NCBI GenBank assembly: GCA_003542955.1
Contig: DPJP01000487.1
Span: forward strand, 1-8,251
Direction: 5' to 3'
From: Armatimonadota bacterium
Lineage (GTDB): Bacteria > Armatimonadota > Zipacnadia > Zipacnadales > UBA11051
Length of the DNA: 8,251 bases
Shown here piece after piece: positions 6,647 through 8,251 of the stretch. Positions within the stretch are counted from its first letter, which is position 1, and each line of letters begins with the position of its first letter. A program made the translations under genes and the position numbers. The notes below the pieces were generated by a model that did not search any database, was not told the origin of the DNA, and saw nothing but the letters and a program-made list of their open reading frames with translations.

Positions 6647-6860
6647 GCCCATGGCGAGAGCGCCGGCCCGGAAGTTGCATGGTGATCCGCACACGCGCAC
6701 AACCGGTGAGCGCAGGCGGGTCTATCATCTGCACAGTGACCTATTCGCGGGGGCGAACCGCAATCCCTGTCCGCGGTCTGAATGCGGCATTTGAGGGCTC
6801 TGCGGGAACAAAAGCGGGTCGGGAAGCGCTTCAGATCATGGCTTTTTCGTGTCGGTGGTT

Positions 6861-6890
6861 TTGACTTCGCAGTCCGCATCGGGCTATAAT
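6861..6890 (+). promoter_or_regulatory. Near-consensus sigma-70 promoter for the SH3b-protein gene
   Basis: TTGACT at 6861-6866 and a perfect TATAAT at 6885-6890 are 18 nt apart. Transcription should start near 6896-6899. That leaves a leader of about 77 nt before the ATG at 6975, and only a few nucleotides before the in-frame ATG at 6903. Such a strong match is striking in GC-rich DNA. Confidence 0.7.
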
Positions 6891-6974
6891 CCGGGTGTTC
6901 GCATGGCAGAGAATCGTGGGAAAGAGCGCGGAAGCGTCGCTGCATTGGCATCGCTTCGCCGCGGACGAGAACGG

Positions 6975-8251
6975 ATGACAACCGCAACTCGAATCACACT
7001 TCTCATCGTTTTCAGCGCCTGTGTGCTGAGGCCGTCGGTGGTGTCGGCGGCCCCGCCGAAGCCCGCATGGGTGATCCCCGAGACGCTGAACGTGCGCTCC
7101 GGCCCCGGCACCGACCGCAAGAAGATCGGCACGCTCACTCGCGGCGCGAAGGTTCATGTGTTGTCCTTTGCCAACAACTGGTGCTGGTCGAGCCTGCCCG
7201 ACGGCTCGAAGGGCTGGATTGCGGAATGGCACCTGCAGTTCTCGCATGACAAGGGCCGCGAGCTGGCCGAAGAGGCAAAGAGCCCCGAGAAGAAGAGCAC
7301 TGCGAACGCGTCGACACCGGCCTGGGTCAAGGGGACCGCTGTGAACGTCCGCTCCGGCCCGGGCCTGGGCTACGACAGCTACGGCACCATCCAGCAGGGC
7401 ACCAAGGTCTATGTCACCGAGCGCAAGAGCGGCTGGTGCAAGGTCAGCACGGGCAACGGCTACGGCTGGATGCTCGGCGAGCTGCTCGAGTATGACATCG
7501 AGTCAGGACGCAAGCTTGCCTCCGCGGCCCAGAGCACACCAAAGCAATCCGAGCCCCAGTATACGGCGAAGGGCTTTGTGGCCGGTACGTCAGTGAACCT
7601 GCGCAAGGGACCCGGCACCAGCTACGACAAGGTTGCCACAGTCGTGCAGGGACAGACGCTCTACATAACCGAAACGAAGGGTGACTGGTACAAGGCGACT
7701 GTGCACGGGGGCAACTCCGGCTGGATTGCCCGCTGGCTGGTCAAGGGCGCCGAGCAGGTCTCGACGCCGACGAACACCTCAAAGCCGACATCGACCTCCG
7801 GCCGCTTCGAGACGCTGACGGCCTGGATCACCGAGGAGGTCGTCAACGTTCGCACGAAGCCGAGCACCGACGGCGATATTGACTTCCAGCTCGAGCGCGG
7901 GGCGAAGGTGACGATCACCGAACTCGACGGGCACTGGGGCAAGGTCAAGACATCAAGCGGGAAGAGCGGCTGGGTCGCCGGCTGGGTCTTCAGTTGTATG
8001 CCGCCTGGTGAGGAGCCGACAGCCAGGGAAGGCGACCAGACCGTCGTCGTCAATGTAGGCTGGGTCGCGCGGCCCAAGGTCAACCTCCGTGCCGGCCCCA
8101 GCCTCGACGCCGACCGCATCGGCTACGCCACGCTCAGCACGCGTGTGCTCATCGTCGGCCAGAAGGGCGACTGGTACAAGATCGCCATGGACAACGGCGA
8201 AATCGGCTGGATGGCGAGCAACCTGATCGATACGCGCGCACAGAGGCTGGC
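6975..8251 (+). CDS. Exported protein with five SH3b domains (C-terminus outside window)
   Basis: The frame is open to the right edge, with 425 residues visible. Residues 1-25 look like a signal peptide (ITLLIVFSACVL core, cleavage near Val-Val-Ser-Ala). Five bacterial SH3 (SH3b) domains follow at about 31-86, 117-170, 200-255, 283-338 and 361-416. Each has the N-V/L-R-x-G-P-G type entry, a central G-x-x-V and a W-x-K/Y-V...G-x-x-G-W exit (NVRSGPG at 39-45 and 124-130, NLRKGPG at 208-214). Domain 4 is the odd one, with NVRTKPSTDGDID. Linkers of about 30 residues, some Ser/Thr/Pro-rich, join them. Such arrays usually bind peptidoglycan or other envelope polymers and often accompany an amidase, peptidase or other hydrolase domain; whether one follows here cannot be seen. 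The 6975 start is preferred because the promoter leaves a normal leader for it, though its ribosome site (GGACGAG) is weak. An in-frame ATG at 6903 would add 24 very basic residues. Confidence 0.8.
   Translation, partial: MTTATRITLLIVFSACVLRPSVVSAAPPKPAWVIPETLNVRSGPGTDRKKIGTLTRGAKVHVLSFANNWCWSSLPDGSKGWIAEWHLQFSHDKGRELAEEAKSPEKKSTANASTPAWVKGTAVNVRSGPGLGYDSYGTIQQGTKVYVTERKSGWCKVSTGNGYGWMLGELLEYDIESGRKLASAAQSTPKQSEPQYTAKGFVAGTSVNLRKGPGTSYDKVATVVQGQTLYITETKGDWYKATVHGGNSGWIARWLVKGAEQVSTPTNTSKPTSTSGRFETLTAWITEEVVNVRTKPSTDGDIDFQLERGAKVTITELDGHWGKVKTSSGKSGWVAGWVFSCMPPGEEPTAREGDQTVVVNVGWVARPKVNLRAGPSLDADRIGYATLSTRVLIVGQKGDWYKIAMDNGEIGWMASNLIDTRAQRL

Larger units (their letters stand above)
6596..6974. 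other. Divergent intergenic region
   Basis: 379 nt separate the two divergently read genes. On the right it holds a near-consensus sigma-70 promoter for the plus-strand gene (6861-6890) and its probable leader. On the left it holds the ribosome site of the toroid-protein gene (6603-6608) and a cluster of small palindromes (6626-6646). I could not find a convincing minus-strand promoter, although one is expected here for the leftward gene row. No tRNA, small RNA gene or further coding region stands out. Confidence 0.55.

Noticed and set aside
6596..6700. Longer N-terminus for the toroid protein from a GTG at 6700
   Set aside because: It would put 35 residues ahead of a good signal peptide, while the ATG at 6595 has a strong ribosome site at the right distance.
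7661..8119. 152-codon minus-strand open frame inside the SH3b gene
   Set aside because: It lies wholly opposite five clear SH3b repeats and has no recognisable domain, so it is a shadow frame.
1..8251. CRISPR arrays, tRNA or rRNA genes, insertion sequences
   Set aside because: No regularly spaced direct repeats, cloverleaf-like segments, ribosomal RNA motifs or transposase frames were found. The repeated segments present are explained by protein modules and the paralog duplication.

Overview
This is a GC-rich bacterial window (roughly 60-65% GC by eye) with long coding regions and several exported, repeat-built proteins. Strings of carboxypeptidase-regulatory-like (transthyretin-fold) modules, an exported helical-toroid protein and a multi-SH3b protein fit a Planctomycetota/PVC-type, Armatimonadota or similar environmental genome. 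No marker gene is present, so the taxonomy is only an inference.

Layout. Four genes run leftward on the minus strand in this order. (1) An exported, probably (alpha/alpha)-toroid carbohydrate-active protein starts at 6595 and ends at 5435. (2) and (3) are two tandem paralogous exported proteins of 780 and 778 residues (5322-2980 and 2683-347). Each consists of a signal peptide followed by eight beta-sandwich modules and nothing else. (4) The first 106 residues of a divergent class II glutamine amidotransferase run off the left edge (319-1). The last two genes are 27 nt apart and very likely co-transcribed. The two paralogs are separated by a 296-nt non-coding spacer that carries a strong REP-like inverted repeat. 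On the plus strand, from 6975 to the right edge, lies an incomplete exported protein with five SH3b domains, driven by a near-consensus sigma-70 promoter at 6861-6890.

How the genes may work together. The three exported leftward products could form a surface or periplasmic carbohydrate-handling set, with a toroid enzyme or binding protein plus two long bead-on-string scaffold proteins. The cytoplasmic amidotransferase homolog would then supply amino-sugar chemistry. This rests on gene order and family membership only. The SH3b protein on the other side of the divergent intergenic region is probably a separate cell-envelope protein.

The most notable signals are: the mosaic similarity of the two paralogs, with a 188-nt block differing at 5 positions inside proteins that are only about 74% identical overall; the long imperfect palindrome in their spacer; and an amidotransferase domain that keeps its N-terminal Cys while losing several canonical active-site motifs.
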